Shown piece after piece: positions 54,736 through 64,000 of a DNA stretch of 64,000 nt. The stretch is from Evansella sp. LMS18 (GTDB lineage: Bacteria; Bacillota; Bacilli; Bacillales; Salisediminibacteriaceae): NCBI RefSeq assembly GCF_024362785.1, contig NZ_CP093301.1:1178001-1242000 (forward strand). Reading direction: 5' to 3'. The notes beneath the pieces are model-generated. The model searched no databases and had not been told where the DNA came from. It worked only from the letters and a program-made list of their open reading frames with translations. The stretch's first letter is position 1. The number at the start of each line of letters is the position of its first letter. A program made the position numbers and the translations under genes.

Positions 54736-56244
54736 TCAGCTCGTTGCCCAGTGTCCTACTGTTTCCAGAGCAGAGTCATGTGGAAAATATTCCTTGAAAA
54801 TCCGGTAGTAAAGAAGCTCCTGCTTCGAACGAATCTCTACTGGGTGCTCTTTCTTTTCTTTCTGGTACTCCACATCTGAAATTTCTGCTTCCGCATATTC
54901 TTCAAGAATATCTACAGCTCCGCTTCCTTCAGAGAATTCTGCTTTTTTACGCCATAAGATATGCTCCGGCAGCTCCCCTTCAAACGCGCGGCGAAGAACT
55001 GCTTTTTCCATAATATCATCGGATGACAGCTTCATCTCTGTGGGAATCCTTAAGGCATAATTGATGAGATCCAGATCAAGAAACGGTACACGCCCTTCAA
55101 GTGAATGAGCCATACTCATCCGGTCAAGCCGCTGCAGATTGATATTGTGCAGGGAATTAATAATGCGCACAAGCTCTTTATTCAGCTTATCGGAATCTTT
55201 CAGTTCCTGCAGATAAGCATACCCTGAGAAGAGTTCGTCAGCACCTTCTCCAGACAAAACAACTTTTACTTTTTCAGCAGCGATTTTTGAAACAAAGAAG
55301 CATGGTATGGCACTTCTCACAAGAGAAGGGTCATACGATTCCAGATGATATATCACTTCCGGGAGCGCCTCGATGAGTTCTTCCTTAGTATACACATATT
55401 CAAAATGCTTCGTCCCGATTGCTTTAGCTACATCTCTTGCCGCTGCGATATCCGGGCTCCCCTTGATACCCACACAGAAAGAATTGAGCGGATCTTTACC
55501 TTGGTGCTTCTTCGCTGTGATTGCGGCTATCAGGCTGCTGTCCAGGCCTCCGCTAAGGAGTACACCAAGAGGAACATCGGCCATGAGCCGTTTTTCTACT
55601 GCTTGTTCCAGCTTTTCTTTCAATCCTGTTAGTATCGTTTTTTCAGCTGAATCTGCCGGGAAAGTTTCCTTTGCCGCTTCAATCCTCCTGTACTGCACAA
55701 ATCCTGTTTCAGGAGTATAGTAGTGGCCTGGAGGAAACTCTTTCGCCTCATCAGCAACGAAGTAAACAGATTTTAGTTCTGAAGCAAAAACAAGGTTCCC
55801 CTCCTTGTCCTCTCCGTAATAAAGAGGCTTAATTCCAAGAGTGTCCCTGGCTGCGAAAAATGAACCTTTATTCACGTCAGCAATGACAAAAGCAAACATC
55901 CCGTCAAGAAGCTTTACCCCTTCCACATCCATGCGTTCATACAGTTTAAGGGCGATTTCACTGTCTGACTCGGTTAAAAATTCCGTGTCATGCTCCATTT
56001 CCCTTTTCAGAACCGGGAAGTTATAAATTTCTCCGTTGCAGACAAGGTACTTGTCCGCTGCCTTATTGGCTATCGGCTGCTTGCCTTCATCCACACCGAC
56101 AATGGAAAGTCTCCTGTGGCCGAAATGGAAGGAATCCAGTTTGATATGGTCTCCCTCGTCTGGTCCCCGGTGCTTCATGCTTGTTAAAATTTCGTTCATT
56201 TTTTCATCCTGCAATTGTCCTGTTACGGCTATAAAGCCACACAT
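54736..56244 (-). CDS. asnB: Asparagine synthetase (glutamine-hydrolysing)
   Basis: The ATG at 56244 is chosen because the next residue is the catalytic Cys (MCGFIAV) and GAGGTG lies at a normal distance; the ATG at 56250 would bury that Cys. 502 residues. The glutaminase domain has Cys2, MKHRGPDEGD, VCNGEIYN and ESDSEIAL. The synthetase domain has the ATP loop VLLSGGLDSSLIAAI and VVLSGEGADELFSGY. It makes Asn from Asp, Gln and ATP. It is shorter than the 600-residue AsnB/AsnO forms of B. subtilis, and more like E. coli AsnB in length. Single gene with its own terminator. Confidence 0.92.
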   Translation of the reverse strand: MCGFIAVTGQLQDEKMNEILTSMKHRGPDEGDHIKLDSFHFGHRRLSIVGVDEGKQPIANKAADKYLVCNGEIYNFPVLKREMEHDTEFLTESDSEIALKLYERMDVEGVKLLDGMFAFVIADVNKGSFFAARDTLGIKPLYYGEDKEGNLVFASELKSVYFVADEAKEFPPGHYYTPETGFVQYRRIEAAKETFPADSAEKTILTGLKEKLEQAVEKRLMADVPLGVLLSGGLDSSLIAAITAKKHQGKDPLNSFCVGIKGSPDIAAARDVAKAIGTKHFEYVYTKEELIEALPEVIYHLESYDPSLVRSAIPCFFVSKIAAEKVKVVLSGEGADELFSGYAYLQELKDSDKLNKELVRIINSLHNINLQRLDRMSMAHSLEGRVPFLDLDLINYALRIPTEMKLSSDDIMEKAVLRRAFEGELPEHILWRKKAEFSEGSGAVDILEEYAEAEISDVEYQKEKKEHPVEIRSKQELLYYRIFKEYFPHDSALETVGHWATS

Positions 56245-56401
56245 TACCATTCACCTCAGATTAGTTTTGGGAAAAAGCTGCCTTGTGAAACTGGTTGAAG
56301 ATTCCGGATTTTCAGTACAGACCTTCCTGGTTTCGGAAAATCGTAAGTTTTTATGTACCGGATTTGTCAGCTTCAAAGTGCAAGCGTTTCCCGTATTTTT
56401 A

Positions 56402-56443
56402 TAAAAACAAGCTGTACCGCGTAATCATACAGTACAGCTTGTT
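56402..56443 (-). terminator. Terminator of the osmoprotectant transporter operon
   Basis: AACAAGCTGTAC pairs with GTACAGCTTGTT; leftward followed by TTTTAT; just beyond the binding-protein stop. Confidence 0.9.
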
Positions 56444-56456
56444 AATAACCTTTAGA

Positions 56457-57374
56457 TTATTCTTCCATAAGGCCGTTCTCAACAAGCCATTCTTTTGCAA
56501 CTTCTGATTCATTTTGCTGCTCAATATCAACCAGATAGTTGAGTTCTGACATTGTTTCTGTATCCAGTAATTCAGCTAGTGGTGCTAAAAGCTCCTCAAG
56601 CTCTCCATGCTCTTCAAGTACTTCGCTGCGAACCGTTACGGCAGCATTATATGCCGGGAAGAAGCCTAAGTCATCTTCCAGAGCCAGCAGGTCAAAACCT
56701 ATAATACGGCTGTCAGTGGAGAAGCCCATGGCTACTTCAACCTGTGCGTCGTTAAGCGCCTGGTATGTGAGACCGGAGTCCATACGAACGATATTAGCAT
56801 CTCCAAATTCAAAACCATAAGTTTCTTCTACGCCGGCAAGTCCATCTGCACGGCTGGCAAACTCAGCATTAGATGCGAAAGTAAGCTCTCCAGGATTGCT
56901 GTTAACATATTCAGCAAGGTCGGAAACAGAAGAAATACCCATCTCATCTGCCACTTCCTGCTGCATCATTAACGTATATGTGTTGTTAAGGTTCGCCATA
57001 TCAAGCCATTCAATAGCGTTTTCTTCAGCGTCTGTTTCTTTCACTATATTATAAGCTTCCTCGGAAGATGCTACCGGCTCCTGACCGAGGTAGTTTACAA
57101 GTCCTGTACCTGTGTATTCCCAGTACAAATCCACCTGGGAGCTTTCAAGTGCCTGGCGGAGCACCTCGCTTCCCATATTGGTTGCTTCATCGACTGTATA
57201 CCCGTTTTCTTCAAGGTACAAAGATGTTATTTTTGCAAGTACGAACTGCTCAGTGAAGTTCTTGCCTCCAACTGTTAATTCACCCTTCGTTTCGCCGCTT
57301 GCGCCGTCTCCTCCACAAGCTGCCAATGTTAATGCTGCTGCACCTAAAACTGAAGCTGTTAAAAACTTTTTCAT
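56457..57374 (-). CDS. Osmoprotectant-binding lipoprotein of an OpuC-like ABC transporter
   Basis: 305 residues; AGGAGGAATAAAT precedes the ATG. The signal ends in a lipobox (TLAACGGDG). The mature part is an OpuAC-type binding domain with LTVGGKNFTEQFVLAKI, YWEYTGTGLVNYLG, the ...RMDSGLTYQALNDAQVEVAMGF region and STDSRIIGFDLLALEDD. Such proteins catch glycine betaine, choline or carnitine outside the membrane and hand them to the permeases. Last gene of the four-gene set. The mature protein is acidic. Confidence 0.92.
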   Translation of the reverse strand: MKKFLTASVLGAAALTLAACGGDGASGETKGELTVGGKNFTEQFVLAKITSLYLEENGYTVDEATNMGSEVLRQALESSQVDLYWEYTGTGLVNYLGQEPVASSEEAYNIVKETDAEENAIEWLDMANLNNTYTLMMQQEVADEMGISSVSDLAEYVNSNPGELTFASNAEFASRADGLAGVEETYGFEFGDANIVRMDSGLTYQALNDAQVEVAMGFSTDSRIIGFDLLALEDDLGFFPAYNAAVTVRSEVLEEHGELEELLAPLAELLDTETMSELNYLVDIEQQNESEVAKEWLVENGLMEE

Positions 57375-57440
57375 ATTTATTCCTCCTGGTATTTTAATTA
57401 TAGTCTTCCATTGAGTTTTACCTGTTCAATTTTTTGCTCA

Positions 57441-58196
57441 TTAAGCCGCTTCCCCGTTGTCTGATGGAGCGGAACGCTGAAGTCCTTTCGGGATCAGCAC
57501 CCTTTCCGACTGACGGAGCATATAATCTACAAGAACTGCCATAAGCGTTACAGGCACTGCGCCGGAAAGGAGATATTCATTGCTGCGCATGACAATTCCG
57601 GTAAAAATGTAGTCTCCGAAACCGCCACCTCCAACAAGATAAGCAAGTGCGGCTGTACCAATGTTCATTACTACTGCCGTCCTGACCCCTGCCATGATCG
57701 GATACATAGCATTAGGCAATTCCACTTTCCTTAAAACTTGAGCCGGAGTTAACCCCATCCCTTTTGCTGCGTCTCTTAAGGAAGGATTCACAGAGTTAAT
57801 CCCTGCAACTGTATTTCTTAAAATAGGAAGTACGGAAAATGCGAATAAAGCGAAGACCGCTGAGTTAAAACCAATTCCTAAATAAGTCATGACAATAGCG
57901 AGAATTGCGATACTTGGTATTGTCTGTCCCAGATTAGCTGTGTTAAGCACAATCCACTCCAGTTTTTTAAACTTCGGTCTCGTTACAAAAATACCTAATG
58001 GAATCGCCACAGCAATGGCAAGGGCTGAAGATACCGCCACCATCAGAACATGCTGGCGCAGCAGATGGAAAAACTGTTGCGGGCGGTCAAAAATAATCTG
58101 GAAATATCCGCCTGTAAAAGCCCATATGAAGAAAATTACAATCAAAAGCGTAAAAGTCCATTTAAATATTTTTGTAAAAAGAAGCTGTCTGCTCAT
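57441..58196 (-). CDS. Osmoprotectant ABC permease (OpuCD-like)
   Basis: 251 residues with about six membrane helices and the inner-membrane component motif (SVNPSLRDAAKGMGLTPAQV...VELPNAMYPIMAG). AAGGAGTG precedes the ATG. It pairs with the other permease at 59593-60240 and the ATPase between them. It is cut off from the ATPase gene by 335 bases that hold the 52-bp array C, unusual inside an operon. Confidence 0.9.
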   Translation of the reverse strand: MSRQLLFTKIFKWTFTLLIVIFFIWAFTGGYFQIIFDRPQQFFHLLRQHVLMVAVSSALAIAVAIPLGIFVTRPKFKKLEWIVLNTANLGQTIPSIAILAIVMTYLGIGFNSAVFALFAFSVLPILRNTVAGINSVNPSLRDAAKGMGLTPAQVLRKVELPNAMYPIMAGVRTAVVMNIGTAALAYLVGGGGFGDYIFTGIVMRSNEYLLSGAVPVTLMAVLVDYMLRQSERVLIPKGLQRSAPSDNGEAA

Positions 58197-58236
58197 TCTC
58201 TCACTCCTTTCTTAAAAATTTCCTAATTTTATGTTT

Positions 58237-58515
58237 TGTTTGGGCACACGAGGTGTTTTTGCGTTACCTCTTACTGGTTTTGTTATCTCGAGCGGGCATG
58301 CAAGACCTCCTTGCGTTACCGCTCTTCTGCTTTTTTCGCTCAAGCGGGCATGCAAGACACTCTTGCGTTACCGCTCTTCTGACTTTTTCGCTCTAGCGGG
58401 TACGCGAGACACTCTTACGTTACCGCTCTTCTGCTTTTTTCGTTCAAGCGGGTACGCAAGACCTTCTTGCGTTACCGCTCTTCTGCTTTTTTCGTTCGAG
58501 CGGGTATGCGAGACC
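58237..58515. repeat. 52-bp tandem hairpin array C (5 clear copies plus one diverged), inside the opu operon
   Basis: The AGCGGG motif recurs at 58291, 58343, 58395, 58447 and 58499, exactly 52 bp each time, with a diverged copy before it. The unit reads AAGCGGGTACGCAAGACCTT then CTTGCGTTACCGCTC; the two halves pair. The spacer is TTCTGCTTTTTTCG-like. The array lies between the ATPase and permease genes of one leftward operon. Confidence 0.95.
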
Positions 58516-58531
58516 ACTCAAGTTATAACCC

Positions 58532-59500
58532 TCACGCTGTCTGGGAGTTGGACTGAAGGTAGTTTTGCACATCTGCGATAGTCAGGGAGCCGATGATCTG
58601 CTTGTTATGGTCTTCGACAAGAAGCTCGCTCTCTGAACCGTTGAATAGAGTGGATAGTACTTCTCTTAAATTTGTATCCACAGAAACACGGGGAGTCGTT
58701 AATTTATTTTTCACCGGCTTCAGTTTCGTCTGGTCCAGCAAATCAGCAACGGTGTAGAGGCTCAGGCTCTTAATAGCGCGGTCTGATCCCACAAACTGGC
58801 GGACGAAATCATTTTTCGGGTTGGCGAGCAGCTCAGCCGGGCTGTCATACTGCATTAGCTTTCCGTCTTTGAAAATAGCAACACGGTCACCCATTTTGAT
58901 AGCTTCGTCAATATCATGGGAGACAAACAGAATCGTCTTCTGGACTTCCTTCTGAATCTGAAGGAACTCGTTTTGAATATGTGTCCGGATAATCGGATCG
59001 AGAGCGCCAAACGGCTCATCCATCAGCATTACCGGCGGATCAGCTGCCATGGCGCGGACAATTCCTACACGCTGCTGCTGTCCCCCTGAAAGCTCATGGG
59101 GGTATCTGTTTCTGTACTCATCAGGTGCCAGGCCTACGAGATCCATTAAGTAGTTGAAACGGTCCCGCTGCTTTTTTCTGTCCCAGCCGAGAAGTTTAGG
59201 AACGATACACACATTTTCCTCAATATTCATATTAGGAAAAAGCCCGTTGCTCTGAATGACATAACCGATTTTTCTTCTCAGTTCAATTTCATTTAATGAG
59301 GAAGTATCTGTTCCATTAATGGAAATCGTCCCGTCCGTTATAGGAACCAGCCTGTTTACCATCCGCAGCAGCGTTGTTTTACCACAGCCGGACGGACCGA
59401 GAAATACGGCGATATTACCTTTTTGCACTGTAAAATTCACATCATCGACAGCTTTAACATTGCCGTTATATATTTTCGTAACGTTTGAGAATTGAATCAT
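58532..59500 (-). CDS. Osmoprotectant ABC ATPase (OpuCA-like) with shortened CBS region
   Basis: 322 residues with AAGGAGG before the ATG. The ATPase part has [33 protein letters not shown] and [13 protein letters not shown]. After about residue 250 only one recognisable CBS motif remains ([28 protein letters not shown]), where B. subtilis OpuCA has about 380 residues and two full CBS domains that sense ionic strength or nucleotides. The short tail suggests altered activity control. It energises uptake by the two permeases. Confidence 0.92.
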   Translation of the reverse strand: MIQFSNVTKIYNGNVKAVDDVNFTVQKGNIAVFLGPSGCGKTTLLRMVNRLVPITDGTISINGTDTSSLNEIELRRKIGYVIQSNGLFPNMNIEENVCIVPKLLGWDRKKQRDRFNYLMDLVGLAPDEYRNRYPHELSGGQQQRVGIVRAMAADPPVMLMDEPFGALDPIIRTHIQNEFLQIQKEVQKTILFVSHDIDEAIKMGDRVAIFKDGKLMQYDSPAELLANPKNDFVRQFVGSDRAIKSLSLYTVADLLDQTKLKPVKNKLTTPRVSVDTNLREVLSTLFNGSESELLVEDHNKQIIGSLTIADVQNYLQSNSQTA

Positions 59501-59592
59501 CCGTTATTCCTCCTTACTTGAGATTTCATTTGTTTGCTTTTATAAGCCATCCGGTATAAAAGTGCTTTCCGGCTGTTATGTTTCTTTTTTGC

Positions 59593-60240
59593 TTATGCGC
59601 CTTTTGGCGACAGTTTTTTCTGCACGAGACCAAGGAGCGAGTCAGCGATAATAGACAGAAGGGATACTCCAATGGCACCGGCAATTACCATGTCACGGTT
59701 CGACCTTGAAATTCCCTGGTCGATCAGTACTCCTAATCCCCCGGCACCGATAAATGCGGCAATCGCCCCAATTCCAATGCTCAGCACGACAGCTGTTCTT
59801 ACACCTGCCATAATGACTGGAAGCGCAATGGGAATTTCCACCTGGCGCAGGCGCTGCCACGTTGTCATGCCAATGCCTATTGCAGCGTCACGCATGTCCG
59901 GGTTAACGTTGTTAATCGCCACATATGTGTTCCGGATGATCGGCAGCTGTGAATAAAGGATTAATGCGATAAGAGCCGGCAAAAAGCCAATTCCCTGGTT
60001 AATTACCGAGAGCAGCGGAATCATCAGGCCAAACAAAGCGATACTCGGGATCGTCATGATAATTGCACAAATCTGCAATACCGCCTCCGCCAGCGCTTTA
60101 TTAGTAGTAAGGTAAATTCCAAGCGGCACGCCGATCAGAATAGCTATTACAACTGCTGTTGCAACAAGCTGAAAATGCTGGAATGTAAGCTCTAAAATAT
60201 AAGACCAGTTATTTGTGAAATATTGAAAAACACTCTGCAA
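59593..60240 (-). CDS. Osmoprotectant ABC permease (OpuCB-like), first gene of the operon
   Basis: AGGAGGTGGAGAGT lies before a TTG at 60240, the best-spaced start; the in-frame GTG at 60249 is part of the ribosome binding site itself. 215 residues, about six helices, with the EAA-like segment NVNPDMRDAAIGIGMTTWQR...EIPIALPVIMAG and GAIAAFIGAGGLGVLIDQG. It is a paralogue of the permease at 57441 and forms a heterodimer with it in this transporter type. Confidence 0.9.
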   Translation of the reverse strand: MQSVFQYFTNNWSYILELTFQHFQLVATAVVIAILIGVPLGIYLTTNKALAEAVLQICAIIMTIPSIALFGLMIPLLSVINQGIGFLPALIALILYSQLPIIRNTYVAINNVNPDMRDAAIGIGMTTWQRLRQVEIPIALPVIMAGVRTAVVLSIGIGAIAAFIGAGGLGVLIDQGISRSNRDMVIAGAIGVSLLSIIADSLLGLVQKKLSPKGA

Positions 60241-60913
60241 ACTCTCCACCTCCTATGAAATATTCAGCCAAGGGGCCCCGACAAGGGCCAGACCCCCGAC
60301 ATTTTTGTGTGAAATTGTGTATGGGTATTTTATTTTGATTATCAGGTGCTGCAGACTCTGTTTATATAATTAGTTGCAAAATCCATGCCAACTTTTTAAA
60401 ACCTCACAAAAAAATCGACAAAATTCGTTACGACCTGCACTCTCACCTTGTCTGCCACAGGTTTGTGATTTTCTTCTAATCATTTTTCAACGGCAATTTC
60501 ACATGTTTTCCCTTCCTGCTTCAGGGGAAAGAGATAAAAATAAAATAATTTTAACGTAAAAATATTTTTACACTGAAAAATTTTTTTACATTTTTCAACA
60601 AAGTACGTTAATCGATTGAAATATAGTGCTTTCAGTGGTGAAACAGGCCATTAATGGAACCAGAATCCTTTTCCTGCTTAAAAACTACCATTATAACGGA
60701 ATAGCGGAATCAAGATCCGATAAATCAAAGGCAGCGGTTCTATTCCGCTAAATCGAAAAACGCCCCCGCGCAGGTCTAATAAATCCTCGTTCCCTTAGGT
60801 TACAGAATACGCAACCCCGTGGTGCGCTAACCAATCCTCGTTCCCCAAATAAGCATATGATCCGCTATCAAACTTGCCGCTAACGCGAGCATACACAACA
60901 AAAACAACAAACA
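60241..60913. other. Control region of the opu operon and unassigned intergenic sequence
   Basis: No coding frame I would defend. A GC-rich stretch (about 60270-60300) contains CAAGGGCCAGACCCCCGAC. AT-rich blocks follow, one with the near-palindrome GTTAATCGATTGAA (60608-60621), similar to LacI-type operators. A hairpin-like pair AGCGGAAT/ATTCCGCT lies at about 60702-60751. Between 60780 and 60860 the words AATCCTCGTTCCC recur twice. None has an assigned function. The opu promoter should be here but could not be fixed. Confidence 0.45.
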
Positions 60914-60946
60914 AAAAACGCCTGGATAATAAAATCCAGGCGTTTT
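60914..60946. terminator. Terminator after the LacI-type regulator gene
   Basis: AAAAACGCCTGGA pairs with TCCAGGCGTTTTT; symmetric, so it can act both ways. Confidence 0.9.
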
Positions 60947-60975
60947 TACTCGTTAATAGCAAAACCTCAAACCTC

Positions 60976-61983
<1,008 letters not shown>

Positions 61984-63969
61984 TTATCCGGGCATTACCT
62001 CGTCTGCCGCTTGTATTTCCCCATCTTTTTCAACAAACACCTTGTATTCAAAAGCTTGCAGTTGGTGCCCGCTGAAGTTCCTCTCCTCGTCCTCGTGGTT
62101 CATCACAAGAAGGTAAGTAGTGCCGCCATGCTGCTTTTCCACACACTCTACTCCCTGCTCTGTTTCCCGAAGAGTCAGCCCGGCTTCAGTCGCTGTATGT
62201 GCCACGATTTCATCTGCTACCGCTGGCTCAACACCGGCGCCAACATAGTAAGCTTTCCCTTTTCCAAACTGATTCACAGTAATGCTGGCATATTCACTGT
62301 AAAATTTGTCAGCATATTTATAAAGAGGTTCTGCCGTTACTGGAGTGATCAGATCCCGCCAGACAGTACACTCGCCCTGCTTCCCGCCTGACACTGCTTC
62401 CACCGGCACACTCTGATTTTTATTCAAGGATTCCGCTTCAAAAATCTCTATTCCAAGCAACCTTGACAGTTTTCCGGGAATAACCTCGCCTACTTCAAGA
62501 TTATTCTCACGGTCTTTTACGCCAGCCCTGAAGGACACAATCAAAGTTCCGCCGTCTGCAACGTATTCTTCAAGACGCTTCGCCAGCTTTTCATCAATTA
62601 ATTTAGGGACTGGCACTACGACTGTTTTGTATTTGCTAAAATCACGATCATACCTGATAACATCAATTTTAGCATTTTTTGCATGAAATGGCTCATATAA
62701 CCTTAACAGTTCATTCGTATAATCAAATTCACTGCTTTCCTGCTGCACACGCCATGACCAGATGTTATCGAAGTCGTAAAGGAATGCCACTTCCGCCTCA
62801 ACTGGTGCTGTCAGAATATCTTTCTGCGCGGAAACTGTTTCAAATAGCTCTTTCACTTCATAGTATTTCCGGCCTTTTCTGTTATTCGCATCAATGATAC
62901 CGAGGCAGTTCTGCTCTGCTCCCCGGTTCATCCCCCGCCACCTGAAGAAAAGCATGTTGGAACAGCCGTGGGTGAAGGCGTGGTAAGCCCAGAGCTGGGC
63001 TTGCTTCGGGCGCGGCAGATAGCCGATTACATCATGCCCTTGAGCCCCCATCAACTGCTCAACGATCCAGAAATCCTGGCCCTTGGTCCCTCTTACAAAA
63101 TCAAGTGTCATTGACAAATGCCCTGGGGTAATTGGCTTCACCAGTCCGCCCCAGACCGGGTAGTTATCATAGGATACGAAATCCAGTTCATCGGTAAATT
63201 CGTTATGGTCAAACCACTTCCCAAAGAATCCGCCAGGGAGGTTGGTAGTAACTTCCTGGTGATTTCCTTTCAGCTGTTTAACAAGGTTAGTGTGCTTGTT
63301 AGCGAACCTGCTGAGTGAGTAGGACCGGAACCTGCTCCAGTCCAGCCTCATTGCCGGGTTATGGATAGTAATTGTTTTTGTCGGAACAGGAATTTCTTCA
63401 AATGTGTTGTACGTCTGGCCCCAGAATATCGTTCCCCAGGCTTCATTCAGCTCATTGATATCCTCATACTTGTTTTCCAGGTATGCGATGAATTCTTTAT
63501 GGCAGCTCCCGCAGTAACACATATCGCTGTCTTCATGGCCGAATTCATTGTCAATCTGCCAGGAGATGATCGCTTCCTCACCACTGTAATGCTGCACAAG
63601 TTTTTCCACAATACGCTTAGAATAAAACTGATATGTTTTCGAATTATAGCAGTACTGCCTTCTGCCCCCGAAGGCCATTTTCACTCCTGCTTCATCCTCT
63701 ATGAAAATATCCGGATGTGCTCTTGCAAGCCAGGCAGGAAACGTAGCTGTCGGCGTACCGAACATTACTTTCATGCCATACTCTTTCGCCTTTGCAATAA
63801 CCATATCGAAAAAGGAAAAATCAAAGTTCCCTTCTTTCTCCTCCATCATATGCCAGGCGAATTCTCCAATACGGATTATGTTTACGCCCATCTCTTTCAT
63901 TCTCGTAAGATCATCGTCTATAAAGTTAACATCCCAGTGTTCAGGATAGTAATCCACACCTAAATACAT
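61984..63969 (-). CDS. Glycoside hydrolase family 42 beta-galactosidase
   Basis: The ATG at 63969 (MYLGVDYYPEHWD) has GGGGTG 6 bases upstream; an in-frame GTG at 63978 is possible. 661 residues. The (beta/alpha)8 domain has the start YYPEHW, the acid/base Glu in SWQIDNEFGHE and the nucleophile Glu in FWIVEQLMG. Cysteines in MCYCGSCHKEF and earlier match the zinc cluster of GH42 enzymes. The trimerisation and C-terminal beta domains follow. No signal peptide, so it acts in the cytoplasm on imported galactosides, possibly from galactan. Upstream operon genes would lie beyond the window. Confidence 0.93.
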   Translation of the reverse strand: MYLGVDYYPEHWDVNFIDDDLTRMKEMGVNIIRIGEFAWHMMEEKEGNFDFSFFDMVIAKAKEYGMKVMFGTPTATFPAWLARAHPDIFIEDEAGVKMAFGGRRQYCYNSKTYQFYSKRIVEKLVQHYSGEEAIISWQIDNEFGHEDSDMCYCGSCHKEFIAYLENKYEDINELNEAWGTIFWGQTYNTFEEIPVPTKTITIHNPAMRLDWSRFRSYSLSRFANKHTNLVKQLKGNHQEVTTNLPGGFFGKWFDHNEFTDELDFVSYDNYPVWGGLVKPITPGHLSMTLDFVRGTKGQDFWIVEQLMGAQGHDVIGYLPRPKQAQLWAYHAFTHGCSNMLFFRWRGMNRGAEQNCLGIIDANNRKGRKYYEVKELFETVSAQKDILTAPVEAEVAFLYDFDNIWSWRVQQESSEFDYTNELLRLYEPFHAKNAKIDVIRYDRDFSKYKTVVVPVPKLIDEKLAKRLEEYVADGGTLIVSFRAGVKDRENNLEVGEVIPGKLSRLLGIEIFEAESLNKNQSVPVEAVSGGKQGECTVWRDLITPVTAEPLYKYADKFYSEYASITVNQFGKGKAYYVGAGVEPAVADEIVAHTATEAGLTLRETEQGVECVEKQHGGTTYLLVMNHEDEERNFSGHQLQAFEYKVFVEKDGEIQAADEVMPG

Positions 63970-64000
63970 CGTCTTCACCCCGCCCTTTGTTGTCTCTGAA

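Noticed and set aside
42630-58515. Integron cassette array (attC-like hairpins)
   Set aside because: No integrase, no cassette genes between hairpins and no conserved RYYYAAC/GTTRRRY core sites.
60608-60621. LacI-type operator GTTAATCGATTGAA
   Set aside because: Only a short near-palindrome, downstream of the LacI gene rather than at its promoter; kept as a note in the intergenic entry.

Overview
The window looks like a chromosomal segment of a spore-forming, low-GC Gram-positive of the Bacillaceae, probably an alkaliphile or haloalkaliphile. The reasons are CotH- and CotF-type spore proteins, strong AGGAGG-type ribosome binding sites, Opu-type osmoprotectant transport, an S8 protease, and a wall-polymer locus containing a TupA-like ATP-grasp gene (the family is named after the teichuronopeptide gene of an alkaliphilic Bacillus). 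I saw no rRNA, tRNA, CRISPR array or prophage.

Layout. 1-1.7 kb: a CotH-family protein whose start lies outside the window. 2.0-4.95 kb: a decayed IS1182-like element carrying a nested group IIC intron; the intron reverse transcriptase is broken by one in-frame TAG. 5.2-6.2 kb: a YheC/D-like ATP-grasp gene. 6.8-10.3 kb: surface-polymer precursor genes (galE, an initiating sugar-phosphate transferase, galU). 10.5-14.8 kb: a 1413-residue glucosaminidase with 13 peptidoglycan-binding repeats. 15.3-32.1 kb: one long leftward cluster with an Asp/Glu-type racemase, four tandem paralogous ATP-grasp + acylphosphatase fusions, a TupA-like ATP-grasp protein, a double-ATPase/permease polymer exporter and four glycosyltransferases. 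It is flanked by three secreted proteins that share peptidoglycan-binding repeats (glucosaminidase, amidase at 32.6-34.7 kb, subtilase at 34.8-37.2 kb). I infer that the cluster makes and exports an amino-acid-substituted (teichuronopeptide-like) wall polymer.

37.4-44.9 kb holds a class B penicillin-binding protein, small zinc-ribbon proteins, SGNH-like, VanZ-like and NERD proteins, two coat proteins, and a peroxiredoxin gene whose catalytic Cys codon is an in-frame UGA followed by a SECIS-like hairpin (43,713-44,177), a candidate selenoprotein. 45.2-49.7 kb is a four-carbon acid sugar catabolic operon (DeoR regulator, DUF1537 kinase, PdxA2, GntP permease) with predicted operators. 50.1-53.6 kb is a sigma-54-type two-component system. 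54.7-60.2 kb has asparagine synthetase and an OpuC-like osmoprotectant ABC transporter. 61.0-64.0 kb has a LacI regulator and a GH42 beta-galactosidase.

Three intergenic tandem arrays (42.6, 53.8 and 58.2 kb) have different sequences but the same 52-bp period and the same hairpin plan; the third lies inside the osmoprotectant operon. A fourth array (49.8 kb) has a 21-bp period. The two strongest leads are the UGA-containing peroxiredoxin and the multi-ATP-grasp wall-polymer cluster; the 52-bp array family is third.
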